Source of the DNA: Brugia malayi
Taxonomy: Eukaryota > Nematoda > Chromadorea > Rhabditida > Onchocercidae
Length of the DNA stretch: 64,000 nucleotides
NCBI RefSeq assembly: GCF_000002995.4
Contig: NW_025062479.1
Location: forward strand, 23,676,221 to 23,740,220
Reading direction: 5' to 3'
In this document: piece after piece, positions 39,901 through 50,878 of the stretch
Position numbering within the stretch: position 1 is the first letter of the stretch
Layout of the letters: each line of letters starts with the position of its first letter
The notes under the pieces: generated by a model
Databases searched by the model: none
The model's input: the letters and a program-made list of their open reading frames with translations, nothing else
What the model was told of the DNA's origin: nothing
Position numbers and translations under genes: made by a program

Positions 39901-42900
39901 GTTTGGTATATTTTATAAAAGTAATATAACAATTTGAATGGAGAATATTTATATCTTTTAAATTTGATGACATAGCATGCGACATGCAACATGCGACATG
40001 CGACATGCGACACGCAGTGGTTGTTTGCGTGAGATAAAGTTAGAATAAATGAATGATAGCTGTTTGGTATATTTTATAAAAGTAATATAACAATTTGAAT
40101 GGAGAATATTTAAAGATTAAATTGTTATTAATATTTGTAATACTTAAAAGAGAGTTTGAAAAAATAATATTTAAATATAATTTAATATTTCATATTTGCA
40201 TTTAATGAATTTAAGATTAAATTGTTACCTATATTTATAACATTTAAGAGATAATTTGAAAAAAATAATAGTTAAAGATAATTTAATATTTTATATTTGC
40301 ATTTAATATATTTAAAGATTAAATTGTTATTTATATTTATAATATTTAAAAGAGAAATTGAAAAATTAATATTTAAATATATTTTAATATTTATATTTGT
40401 AGTATTTAATGATAGTTTGAAAAATAATTTAATATATATATATATTTATAATATTTAAAGATAATTATTTATCGTTTTTTTTCTTCCAAATTTATCGAAT
40501 TATTTATCTTTAAGAAAAAATGTTTTACAATATTGCCAAAAATATTTTTCAAATGAAAATAAATTGCTAATTTTGAGTGTGAATAAGTTTTATTTGCGCT
40601 GCTTATAACTTATTTTCACAATAAATTTTAATGATATCTCTTATTTGTTAGTGTTTTACAAATTTTTAATTTATCTTATTTTCACAATAAATTTTAGTGA
40701 TAACTCTTATTTGTTATTGTTTCATTAATTTATAATTCATCTTATTTTCACAATAAATTTTAATCAAACTCTTATTTATTAGTGTTTTACAAATTTTCAA
40801 TTTATCTTATTTTCACAATAAATTTTAGTGATAACTCTTATTTGTTATTGTTTCATTAATTTATAATTCATCTTATTTTCACAATAAATTTTAATCAAAC
40901 TCTTATTTATTAGTGTTTTACAAATTTTCAATTTATCTTATTTTCACAATAAATTTTAGTGATAACTCTTATTTGTTATTGTTTCATTAATTTATAATTC
41001 ATCTTATTTTCACAATAAATTTTAATCAAACTCTTATTTATTAGTGTTTTACAAATTTTCAATTTATCTTATTTTCACAATAAATTTTAGTGATAACTCT
41101 TATTTGTTATTGTTTCATTAATTTATAATTCATCTTATTTTCACAATAAATTTTAGTGATAACTCTTATTTGTTATTGTTTCATTAATTTATAATTCATC
41201 TTATTTTCACAATAAATTTTAGTGATAACTCTTATTTGTTATTGTTTCATTAATTTATAATTCATCTTATTTTCACAATAAATTTTAGTGATAACTCTTA
41301 TTTGTTATCGTTTCATTAATTTATAATTCATCTTATTTTCACAATAAATTTTAGTGATAACTCTTATTTGTTATTGTTTCATTAATTTATAATTCATCTT
41401 ATTTTCACAATAAATTTTAGTGATAACTCTTATTTGTTATTGTTTCATAAATTTTTAATTCATCTTATTTTCACAATAAATTTTAGTGATAACTCTTATT
41501 TGTTAATAATATTCTGATACATTTTATTTGTGTAACAATTTTAAATTTCAATAAATTGCTGTTAAATTAATTTTTTTTTTCATTTTCTTTTCTTTTATCA
41601 AATAATAACTGCAACAGATTAAAATTGAATATGAAAAATTATTTAGAAATAAACAAAATAATTGAAATATAAATGTAAATAAATGAATAATTTTAATAAA
41701 ATTTTTTGTTGCAAAATTTTTAACAATTTTTCTTTTCTTTTCTTTTTGATTAAAAAGCCAATTTATTTTCTATTTTCGTCTTCATTGTTTGCAAAAAAAA
41801 AAAAAAAAAAAAAAAAAAAAGAAAAGAAAAGGAAAGTTTTGATGAAATTACAAACAATTTTATTGGAGACAATTTAATCAAAGACAATCTTATAGACTTA
41901 AATTTTCTTTCTTTTTTTTTTTAATTTTTATTTCGAGCACTTTCATTAAATTTAACTTCGTTTTCTTTTTCTTTTTTTTTTCAATGGATTATTTGCACAA
42001 TAACTTATGTTTACTTTTTTTCTCTTTCCATTTGCAAGAAACGAAGAAATAAATAAGTAAGTAAATAAATAAACAATTAAATAAATAAATGATTAATTGA
42101 AAACATAATACATATTTTTGATATATTTCTATTTCTTTTATTTCGAGCACTTTCATTAAATTTAACTTCGCTTTTTTTTTTTTTCAACAAATTATTTGCA
42201 CTTTGCTTTTTTTCATTTGCAAGAAATAAATAAATAAGTAAATAAAAAAAGCAAACGATAAATTCAAAGTAATAGTACACATTTTTGATATATATATATT
42301 TTTTTTTATTTCGAGCACTTTCATTAAATTTAACTTCGTTTTTCCTTTTTTTTTTTTTCTTTTTTTTTCAATGAATTATTTGCACAATAACTTATGTTTA
42401 CTTTTTTTTCCATTTGCAAGAAACGAAGGAATAAATAAGTAAATAAACAAGTAAACAAATAAACAATTAGTTGAAAGGATAGTACATATTTTTGATATAT
42501 ATCTAATTTCTTCCATAAATAATTTATGATAATACTATTTTTTTTTTCATGAAAATTTTGCAATAATAATTTTTTTTTTCTCATTAAAAAGCAAAAAAGA
42601 AAAAATAAAAATTTTTAATTGTTTACTATTTGTTTTGTTTTACTTGCTATTATGCTAATTGCCTGAAATTTTAATCACATTTTAGCTGATACCTATGATA
42701 GCGGTGTTGGCTTTTGTGGTTGGTTTGTTATTATGCTTGCTTGGATTATACTTTTTTCAACATTTCCCATATCTGTTTGTTTCTGTCTTAAGGTAATATT
42801 TATTTTAAAACACTGATTAAATTATTATCTAAATTATAAAAAAAAAAAAGAAAACATTGAAATGTAAATAATATTTGTTTTGTTTGCAAAAAAAAAAAGT

Positions 42901-45900
42901 AATCAGTAAAAATAATAATAATTGAGTAAGAATTACAAATTTGTACTCTCAAATTTGATAACTTTTTTTTTTTTTAAAAAAAAAGGGCAATAAAAAAAAT
43001 TTTTTAAAAAATAAAAAGTAGTAAAAAGAAAAATGAAATTGAAAAATTAATTTATGCTTATAAGGTGGTACGAGAATATGAAAGAGCTGTAATATTTCGA
43101 TTGGGTAGGTTAATTGGAGGTGGCGCAAAAGGTCCAGGTATAATAATTTGAAATCTTTTTTTTTTTTTTGCTTTTATATTAAATAAATTTAAAAAATTTT
43201 GTTTTTAAATTTATATGTTTTAATTCAAAAATCAATAATTATAATTGTTATATTATTAATAATAAATATTAATTATTATTTTTTCATTAATATTTCAGGA
43301 ATATTTTTTGTATTACCATGTATAGAGTCATATGCTAAGGTAGATTTACGTACGGTATCATTTAATGTACCACCACAAGAAGTTTGTTTTGCTTTTAATT
43401 AATTTTTTTATCAATTATTAATTTCATTAATTTATTAAAGTATTTTCGTTTTTTCGTTTTTTTTTTTAAATTTCTGAAATTATTTGTTAAAAGTTGTTTG
43501 CATTAATTAGCTAATAGTTTAAATTTAACTGATGAAAAGCTCATTAGTGATAAAATAATCATTGAAATAAATCACAAGTGATAGAATAGCATCGTTCGTA
43601 AAGCTTAAAATTTAACAGTTGCTACTAATGAAATAATGATGGATTAGTATTGTATGGTGAAAAAAGTGCTTGATAAGAGATGTATAATGATACTGATAAG
43701 TGATATCTAATAGCGTTGATAAGAAATGTATAATAATACTGATAAGTGATGTCTAATAGCGTTGATAAGAAACGTATAATAGTACTGATAAGTGATCTAA
43801 TAGTGTTGATAAGAGATATATGATAATACTAATAAGTGAATAAGTGATAATAGTGCTAATAAAAGTTGTATAGTAACGCTGATAAATGATATCTAATAAT
43901 ACTGATGAGTTATACCTAATAAGGGTGATAAGAGATATATACTCATGCTGATAAGTGATATCTAACAATGCTGATAAGAAATGTATGTTGATGCTGATGC
44001 TAATGTGTCATATCTAACAATCTCTAATAAGAGATTTGTACTAAAGCTGACAAATGATATCTAATATTGCTGATAAGTGATATCTAGTAATGACGATAAA
44101 TGATTCAAATAATGCTGACTGATACCTGATAATGCTGATAATTGACATCTAATAGTGGCGATAAACGATTCTAATAATGCTGATAAGTGATACCTAATAA
44201 TGGCGATAAATAATATCTGATAATGCTGATAAGTGTTACCTAGCAACACTGATAAGTGATTATCTAATAACGGCGATAAACGATTCTAATAATGCTGATA
44301 AGAGATGTATAATAAATTATCATTTCAATATTATTGATAAATTAATAAATATTTTACAAAAAAAAAAGATAAATAAAACAATTACTCTTCTAATAACCTT
44401 ATTATTTCATTATCATTTTATTATCATTTAGATTTTAACAAAAGATTCTGTAACAGTAAGTGTTGATGCAGTGATATACTATCGAATATGTAATGCTACA
44501 ATATCAGTAGCAAATGTTGAAAATGTTCATCATTCTACCAGATTATTGGCACAAACAACGTTACGTAATATGCTTGGTACTAAAAGCTTATCAGAAATCT
44601 TATCAGATCGTGATGCTATTGCATTATCAATGCAGGTTAAATGTTTATTATTATTATTATTATAAAATGATAATAAAAAATTATAAATAAAAAAAAACAA
44701 AAATAGTTCATAAATAATTATTGTAATTATTGATTATCATTTGTTATGGTCAAAAAAAGAAAAAACATCAATGATAACAAAATGACAAATAATATTTCGA
44801 GAAAAAATTTGTGAGGGAAAAAATTTCTTCCGTACTCTCTCTCTCTCTCTCTCTCTTTCTATTCTTTTCTCCCTTTTTCCTTCGATTTGTTAGATTTTAT
44901 TAAAAGTGTATGAAAAAAATATTTTAGAATTTGATATATGTCTATTTTTAATTTTGTTATCATATAACATTTTAATTGTTAAATGTTTTAAATTTTGAAA
45001 AGATATCTTTCTCTCTCTCTCTCTCTCTCTCTCATTATCTCGCCCTCACTTTCTCCCTCTTTTCCTCTCTTTGATAGATTTTATTAAAAGTATATGAAAA
45101 TTATTTTATAATTTGATATATGTCTATTTTTACCTTTGTTATCATTTAACATTTTAATTGTTAAATGTTTTTAATTTTAAAACGATATCTTTCTCTCTCT
45201 CTCTCTTTCCCTTTCTTTCTGTCTCTCTCATTTTATCCCTCTTTTCCTCTTTTTGTTAGATTTTAATAAAAATTAATGAAAAATATTTGTTATCATATTA
45301 CATTTTAATTGTTAAATGTTTTTTAATTTTGAAAACATATTTCTCTCCCTCTCTCTCTCTCCTCTTCACCTTCTCTTCCTCTCTTTGTTAGCTCATTTTT
45401 TAATAATTATCATTTAACATTTTAATTGTTAAATATTTTTTAATTTTGAAATGATATTTTTCAACGATATATTATAATTTTTCTCTAATCAAACATTCTT
45501 ATCAAAATGATAATTGATAAAGTAAATTGATAATTAATAAGTAATTACTGATTCGAATTATTAAATTTCATTATCTTTTCTTTTTTTTTTTCAGGTACTT
45601 TTAGATGATGTGACAGAGAGATGGGGTATTAAAGTTGAACGAGTTGAAATGTATGTTAGTTTATCTTATCATTTAACTTTTATTGATTAACACAAATGTC
45701 ACTTTTAACAGATGCAAAATTATTTATCAAAAATTATTTATCGATTTTATTATTTATCGATTTTTTGATTTAAAAATTTAAGTCACTTTTAACAGTTGCA
45801 AAATTATTTATCAAAAATTATTTATCAAAAATTATTTATTGATTTTTTGATATAAAAATTTTAGTCACTTTTAACAGATGCAAAATTATTTATCAAAAAT

Positions 45901-47664
45901 TATTTATCGATTTTATTATTTATCGATTTTTTGATTTAAAAATTTAAGTTACTTTTAACAGATGCAAAATTATTTATCAAAAATTATTTATCAAAAATTA
46001 TTTATTGATTTTTTGATACAAAAATTTAAGTCAATTTAACTAAGTTATTTATCATTTCCTTAAATTAAATTAAATGATTTAAAAAAGAAAAAGAAAGAAA
46101 GAAAAGAAGGGATCAAACATTATGGAGTGTTTTCATATTATAATTTATCAAATTATTTAAATTTATTTGCACTTCTATTTGTAATCCGGATCAGAGAATT
46201 TTCAGGAATTATTCATTCCTGAAAATAATTGCAGCTATTTCAGAAAAGATGTTCGTCTTCCGGTACAATTACAACGTGCAATGGCTGCTGAAGCAGAAGC
46301 AGCACGTGAAGCTAGAGCAAAGGCAATTAATAATTTAGAAAAATTTTAATTAATAATAATTTATAATAAATGAAAAGTATAATTAATAATTTAGAAAAAT
46401 TTAATAATTAATTTGTTTTTATTATTAATAATTTAGAAAAATTTAATAATTAATTTGTTTTTACTATTAGTAATTTAGAAAAATTTAATAATTAATTTGC
46501 TTTTATTATTAATAATTTAGAAAAATGAATGAAAAGCAAAAATAGCAATAAAAAATTAATTTTTTTAATCTTACTTAATTATTTAATTAAAAAGTAAACA
46601 AAAACAAAAAGTTCAAATTTTTTGTTATTTCAAATATTTCAACTAATTTTTTGGTTAAATAATACTAAAAGAATTAAACTATCTGCTTGTTCTCATTAAC
46701 TAAAAATTTAATTAATCGCTAATTTAATTAATATTGAAAAAAAATTATAATTGCAAAATTTTTTTTTTTTGGAATAAAATTTATATATTTTTTAGCTAAT
46801 AAAATTTTTTTTTAAAAAAATTTGTTAATATCATATTTACTTCTTAAATTTCAAATAAAATACTGCATGCAGTTTGCAGGTGATTGCAGCGGAAGGTGAG
46901 CAAAAAGCATCACATTCGTTGCAAGAAGCGGCATTGACTATATCAAAATCGCCTGCAGCGTTGCAGTTACGTTATCTGCAAACACTTAGTAGTGTAGCGT
47001 AAGTTTTGAAACAAAAAAAAAAATTCAAATTCAAATTCAAAAAAAATTTTTTTTTAAATAGAAAGCTCACTTGTTTATCAGATGTACTAAAGAAATTGCA
47101 ACGTTCATAGCATTTTAATTTCAAAATTTCAGTTTTTAGTTATTAAATCAAATTTTTTAATTTCAAATTTAATTTCAAATATCAATTCTTTTTTATTTTT
47201 AATTTAGCGTAAACTTAAAAAATCGTTTATTTGTCAGATCAATTAAATAAATTGCATCATTAATATCATTTAATTTCAAAATTTTAGTTATTAGTTAGTA
47301 AATCAAGTAATAATTATTATTAAATAATAGCTATTAAAGTTATGAATAGTAGTTATAATAGTTATTAAATCAAGTTTTTAATTTCAAATATCAATTCTTT
47401 TATTTTTTTTTAATTTAGCGAAAAATCACTTGAATAGAAAATTCATTTATTGATCAGATGAATTAAATAAATTGCGTCATTTACGTCTTTTTTTTAATTT
47501 CAAAATTTTAGTTTTTAGTTATTAAATCATGTTTTTAATTTCAAATATCAAATTTGAAATATTTCTTTTTTTTCATTTATTTATTCTTTTAATTTAGTGC
47601 TGAAAAGAATTCAACAATAATTTTTCCGCTACCAATGGAACTTATTCGACATTTTATCGAATGA
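36941..47664 (+). CDS. Stomatin/band-7 family membrane scaffold protein
   Basis: Nine plus-strand exons: 36941-37097, 42686-42792, 43065-43137, 43299-43381, 44432-44635, 45595-45650, 46244-46322, 46880-46998 and 47598-47664; about 314 aa, all phases agree. Order: an N-terminal segment unfamiliar to me (RRFTLNPLIFAKEERELRRQ); GFCGW plus a hydrophobic hairpin with the conserved proline (FPISVCFCLK); EYERAVIFRLGRL; GPGIFFVLPCI; VPPQEILTKDSVTVSVDAV; LLAQTTLRNMLGT; KVERVEIKDVRLP; RAMAAEAEAAREARAK; VIAAEGEQKAS; LQLRYLQTL; and a C-terminus close to the STIIFPLP type. Stomatins oligomerise on the inner membrane leaflet, bind cholesterol and tune ion channels (MEC-2, UNC-1). Intron 7 is GC-AG (AAG|GCAATT). 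A tiny upstream frame (MIKI, 36917-36931) precedes the start. Confidence 0.95.
37098..39790. other. Stomatin intron 1, 5' part
   Basis: First half of the 5.6-kb intron. AT-rich with many homopolymers; no exon or other gene recognised. Confidence 0.6.
39795..40110. repeat. About 160-bp direct duplication with a GACATGC microrepeat (stomatin intron 1)
   Basis: Two near-identical copies (about 39795-39954 and 39955-40112). Each opens TTTTAAATTTGAT.ACATAG, then carries an 8-bp microrepeat (CATGCGAC, five or so times) ending ACACGCAGTGGTTGTTTGCG, and closes with CAATTTGAATGGAGAATATT. The microrepeat is unusually CpG-containing for this region. Confidence 0.9.
40113..40470. repeat. About 105-bp diverged repeat, three to four copies (stomatin intron 1)
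   Basis: AAGATTAAATTGTTA begins near 40113, 40212 and 40315. Each is followed by TATTTATAATATTTAAAAGAGA and a TTTAATATTT.ATATTTGCATTTAAT tail. Diverged, non-coding. Confidence 0.75.
40605..41510. repeat. 64-66-bp tandem repeat, about 14 copies (stomatin intron 1)
   Basis: Unit CTTATTTTCACAATAAATTTT followed by one of two tails. Type A has AATCAAACTCTTATTTATTAGTG; type B has AGTGATAACTCTTATTTGTTA. The left half alternates A and B as dimers and the right half is homogeneous B. Each B unit contains TGATAA. Confidence 0.93.
41905..42590. repeat. About 170-210-bp repeat, three copies (stomatin intron 1, 3' end)
   Basis: TTTATTTCGAGCACTTTCAT starts near 41928, 42139 and 42307. Each is followed by TAAATTTAACTTCG, a T-run, AATTATTTGCAC, CATTTGCAAGAAA and ACATATTTTTGATATAT. 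It ends about 100 bp before stomatin exon 2 and leaves a very long pyrimidine-rich tract there. Confidence 0.88.
43640..44320. repeat. TGATAAG-rich degenerate repeat (stomatin intron 4)
   Basis: Irregular 24-33-bp units built from GCTGATAAGTGATATCTAAT, about 25 copies, filling most of the intron. Nearly every unit contains TGATAA or TGATA. Minus-strand open frames in this array (43753-43968, 44061-44249) result from the repeat. Confidence 0.88.
44825..45470. repeat. About 170-180-bp repeat with (CT)n blocks, four copies (stomatin intron 5)
   Basis: Each copy has a CTCTCTCTCTCT run (near 44837, 45010, 45191, 45345), then TTTGTTAGATTTTA, then AACATTTTAATTGTTAAATG. The CT runs act as expandable microsatellites inside a larger duplicated unit. 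Confidence 0.88.
45690..46040. repeat. Tandem repeat AACAGATGCAAAATTATTTA (stomatin intron 6)
   Basis: Four copies of CACTTTTAACAG.TGCAAAATTATTTATCAAAAATTATTTAT with a variable ATTGATTTTTTGAT.. tail, near 45693, 45783, 45867 and 45951. Period about 80-90 bp. Confidence 0.85.
46323..46545. repeat. 55-bp repeat at the start of stomatin intron 7
   Basis: Four copies of AATTTAGAAAAATTTAATAATTAATTTG(T/C)TTTTA.TATTA. The first unit includes the GCAATTAATAATTTAG at the GC donor itself, so the donor region and the repeat are contiguous. Confidence 0.8.
46999..47597. repeat. Stomatin intron 8 with three-fold diverged repeat
   Basis: AAATTGCATCATTAATATCA-like and ATTTCAAAATTTTAGTTATT blocks followed by AATTTCAAATATCAATTCTT recur three times at about 170-200-bp spacing, filling the intron. 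No exon inside. Confidence 0.7.
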
Positions 47665-48344
47665 TTCAAATGCAAAAAAAAAAAAATGTCACAAATGTAA
47701 TTTATAATTTTTGAAAATTTTTTAATTAATAATTTTAAATTAATAATTACATGTAATTGTTTTAATGCATATTTTAATTCAATTTGTAAACTATCACTTT
47801 TGTTGTACGTATCAATTTTTTCTTTTATTATAATAAATAAATTTAAAAAATAAATTTTCACGCAGCATAACACGTAATTCTTGAATTGCATTCCTGAAAT
47901 TCGTGTGAAACTATTTATTATTTTTTTTTTTTTTTAGTAGTATTTATATATTATTTAGATCATAAAATTTTGAAAAACAATCAAATCGAAATTATAATTT
48001 CGGATCAATTATAATTTATGCGTCAAATTTCGAACATAAAAATTAAAAATTCACACTGATTCATATAAAATTTATATTTTCGTCGATGTTAAGCCTTAAT
48101 GATCTAATTTGAATTACTCAATAGTTAAATTACAAATAAAAATTTTGAAATGAAATTGAAATATTTTTAAAAAAAAAAAAAAAAAAAAAAAACATTATCT
48201 CTTTTAATAATAATAATAACTCACATTGTATATTAAATTAAAAATAAATAAAATTAAAAAAAAAAAAAACTGAATTTTTTGACAAAAAAAAAATCTTTTT
48301 TCGTTAAATGTCAATGTTTAAAAATATGTCAATAAAATAATATT
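47665..48344. other. Stomatin 3' flank
   Basis: 3' UTR and downstream sequence. AATAAATAAATTT near 47831 is a plausible poly(A) signal. A minus-strand open frame at 47589-47891 overlaps the last stomatin exon and is its shadow. Confidence 0.55.
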
Positions 48345-48790
48345 TATCACTTCAGTCATACGTATCATACACGTAACGTACATTCATTTCAGTCATACGT
48401 ATCATACACGTAACGTACATTCGTTTCAGTTATACGTATCACACACGTAAACTATTACACACGTACATTCGTTTCAGTCATACGTATCATACACGTAACG
48501 TACATTCGTTTCAGTCATACGTATCATGCACGTAACGTACATTCGTTTCAGTCATACGTATCATGCACGTAACGTACATTCATTTCAGTCATACGTATCA
48601 TGCACGTACATTCATTTTTCAGTCATACGTATCATGCACGTACATTCATTTCAGTCATACGTATCATGCACGTACATTCATTTCAGTCATACGTATCATG
48701 CACGTACATTCATTTCAGTCATACGTATCATGCACGTACATTCGTTTCCTTCATTTCAGTCATGCGTATAATCCACGTTTTTTTATTTCA
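48345..48790. repeat. ACGT-rich 31/37-bp tandem repeat
   Basis: About 13 units of TTTCAGTCATACGTATCATGCACGTACATTCA. Left units carry an extra TAACG (37 bp, with GTAACGTAC) and right units are 31 bp. All three plus frames stay open because the unit lacks stops. The array is the most CpG-rich stretch of the spacer. A single inverted unit lies about 100 bp downstream at 48879-48898. Confidence 0.93.
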
Positions 48791-48899
48791 CTATATTTCA
48801 CAAGTACACAATAATTTATGAATAATCCTTTAATATCCCACGATAATAACATTTCATATTGGATATAAGTAATTATTAACGTACGTGTATGATACGTTT

Positions 48900-49240
48900 A
48901 TGTACATATTTCACATTGAAACTTTACAAACAATTATTAATTATGAAAGTAAAACTGAAAACAATTATGAATTAAAAGTAATTAAAAGTAAAAGTAAAAC
49001 TCTGTAAAGCAATTACTAATTGAAAGAAAAAAGTTATATACAACTATTAGTAACAGTAAAGTAAAGCAAAGTAAATACTTAGGTAATTGTAAGTATTTAT
49101 TTAATATTGAAACAGCAAACAATTATTAATTATGAAAGTAAAACTGAAAACAATTATGAATTAAAAGTAATTAAAAGTAAAAGTAAAACAGTAAAGTAAA
49201 GCAAAGTAAATACTTAGGTAATTGTAAGTACTTATTAATA
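48900..49240. repeat. Direct duplication with AAAAGTAATTAAAAGTAAAA
   Basis: A block running from AACAATTATTAATTATGAAA to ACTTAGGTAATTGTAAGTA occurs twice (about 48927-49098 and 49119-49231). The second copy is shorter. Confidence 0.8.
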
Positions 49241-49569
49241 AACTATAAGATTCAATGATCATTTATTGATCTTTTCTGTTTCTTTCTAAGTAATGAATTT
49301 TTCTTTTTTTTTTCTAAACAGTAAAATATGATTTAAAAAATAATTTTGAAAAAAAAAAGAGAAAAAAAAGAAACTAATAACATTAAATGGAAAAATTTCT
49401 TCGTTTTTTTTTTTTTTTTTTTAAAAAAAAACATTTAAATGATTTTTCTTTTTTTTTGTCATCAAATTATGACAAAAAATACTTTTAGCAAATTTAAAAA
49501 AAAAAAAAAAAAAAATGAGGAAAATGTAATATGTTTTTAATCAAAAATTATTCAACAAATCATTTTTAA

Positions 49570-50000
49570 TCAAAAATCAAAAAACAATTAATTAATAATT
49601 TCATTTGAACAAATTAATTAATATTTTCATTTGAACAAATTAATTGATAATTTTATTTCAGTGAATTAATTAAGTGAATTAATTAATAATTTCATTTCAA
49701 CAAATTAATTAATAATTTCATTTCAACGAATTAATTAATAATTTTATTTGAGTGAACTAATTAATAATTTCATTTCAGCAAATTAATTAATAATTTGATT
49801 TCAACAAATTAATTAATAATTTCATTTCAACAAATTAATTAATAATTTTATTTGAGTGAACTAATTAATAATTTCATTTCAGCAAATTAATTAATAATTT
49901 CATTTCAACAAATTAATTAATAATTTCATTTCAACAAATTAATTGATAATTTTATTTGAGTGAATTAATTAATAATTTCCTTTCAATGAATTAATCAATT
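49570..50000. repeat. About 26-bp tandem repeat AATTAATTAATAATTTCATTT
   Basis: About 15 units of AATTAATTAATAATTTCATTTCAACA with variants (TTTATTTGAGTGA). Two kinds of unit form larger blocks. The AATTAATTAAT core is nearly self-complementary. Confidence 0.9.
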
Positions 50001-50459
50001 TGAAAAAATTCTAGATAGCATCAATATTTCATTCAATCAACCGATCAATCAATCAATATTCCAATCAATCATTTCAAATTCTCTCTTTCTCTCTCTGATT
50101 CATCAAATATTGTTAAACAAAATGGGGCGCAAATGACATTCCTTTTTGCAATTGTCTCCTATCATCACCTTATTTTCTCTCATTCATACTTTCTTCTTAT
50201 GTTTACTTTTCAAAAAAATTTTTTATTGTCACACTAAATTTGACATTTCTATAAAACGATCAAATTAATAAACAAAACAAATGGAAAAAATCAATAACAA
50301 AATTATTTGTTCAACTTTTTTTTTTTTTGAGAGAAGGAAAAAAGTTTTTTCTTCTTTTTTCAAAATATTTTTCATTCTTCTAATTTCTGATGTTTATATT
50401 AACAATAATAGGAGTCATAGGGCGGTAATAATTAATGGTAAACAAAATTTTCTTTTTTT

Positions 50460-50745
50460 TTTTCCCTGAAAAGCAAGTAGTTAGGTAAAAAATAAAAGGT
50501 TACCCAAATTATTTACCTCGCTTTTTTTAATTAGCAAACTTTTGATCCTACCATTTTTTCTTTTTTGTTTGTTTATTTATTTGTTTATGTTTTTAATTTT
50601 TTTTTGCCCTGAAAAGCAGATAATTAGGTAAAAGGTAAAAAGTTACCCAAATTATTTACCCACTATTTTTTTTTATTATCAAACTTATGATCCTACCATT
50701 TTTTCTTTTTGTTTGTTTATTTATTTGTTTATGTTTTTGAAAACA
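50460..50745. repeat. About 150-bp direct duplication upstream of sulfite oxidase
   Basis: Copies at about 50463-50593 and 50614-50740 share CCCTGAAAAGCA, AGGTTACCCAAATTATTTACC, ACTTTTGATCCTACCATTTT and TTTGTTTGTTTATTTATTTG. It lies 140-420 bp before the sulfite oxidase start codon. Confidence 0.88.
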
Positions 50746-50878
50746 GTTTAATGCGAAATATTTTTATACATTTTAATGATCAATAATAATTGTTAGAACA
50801 CTTTTCAATTTTTATTGTTTATAATTTTTCATTTTAATTTTTAATTGAAAAAAATTATATCATATCAATTTAGTGATA

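Noticed and set aside
43753..44249. Minus-strand Tyr/Gln/Leu-rich frames
   Set aside because: They follow the TGATAAG repeat in stomatin intron 4 and have no independent support.
48526..48821. Three overlapping plus-strand frames with HARTFIS-like repeats
   Set aside because: Produced by the stop-free 31/37-bp tandem repeat; the same sequence is open in all frames.
50500..50525. Possible spliced-leader RNA gene (GGTTACCCAAATTATTTACC)
   Set aside because: Only about 8 nt (TTACCCAA) match the SL1 leader. There is no following GTAA donor or Sm-site architecture, and the block is part of a duplication.
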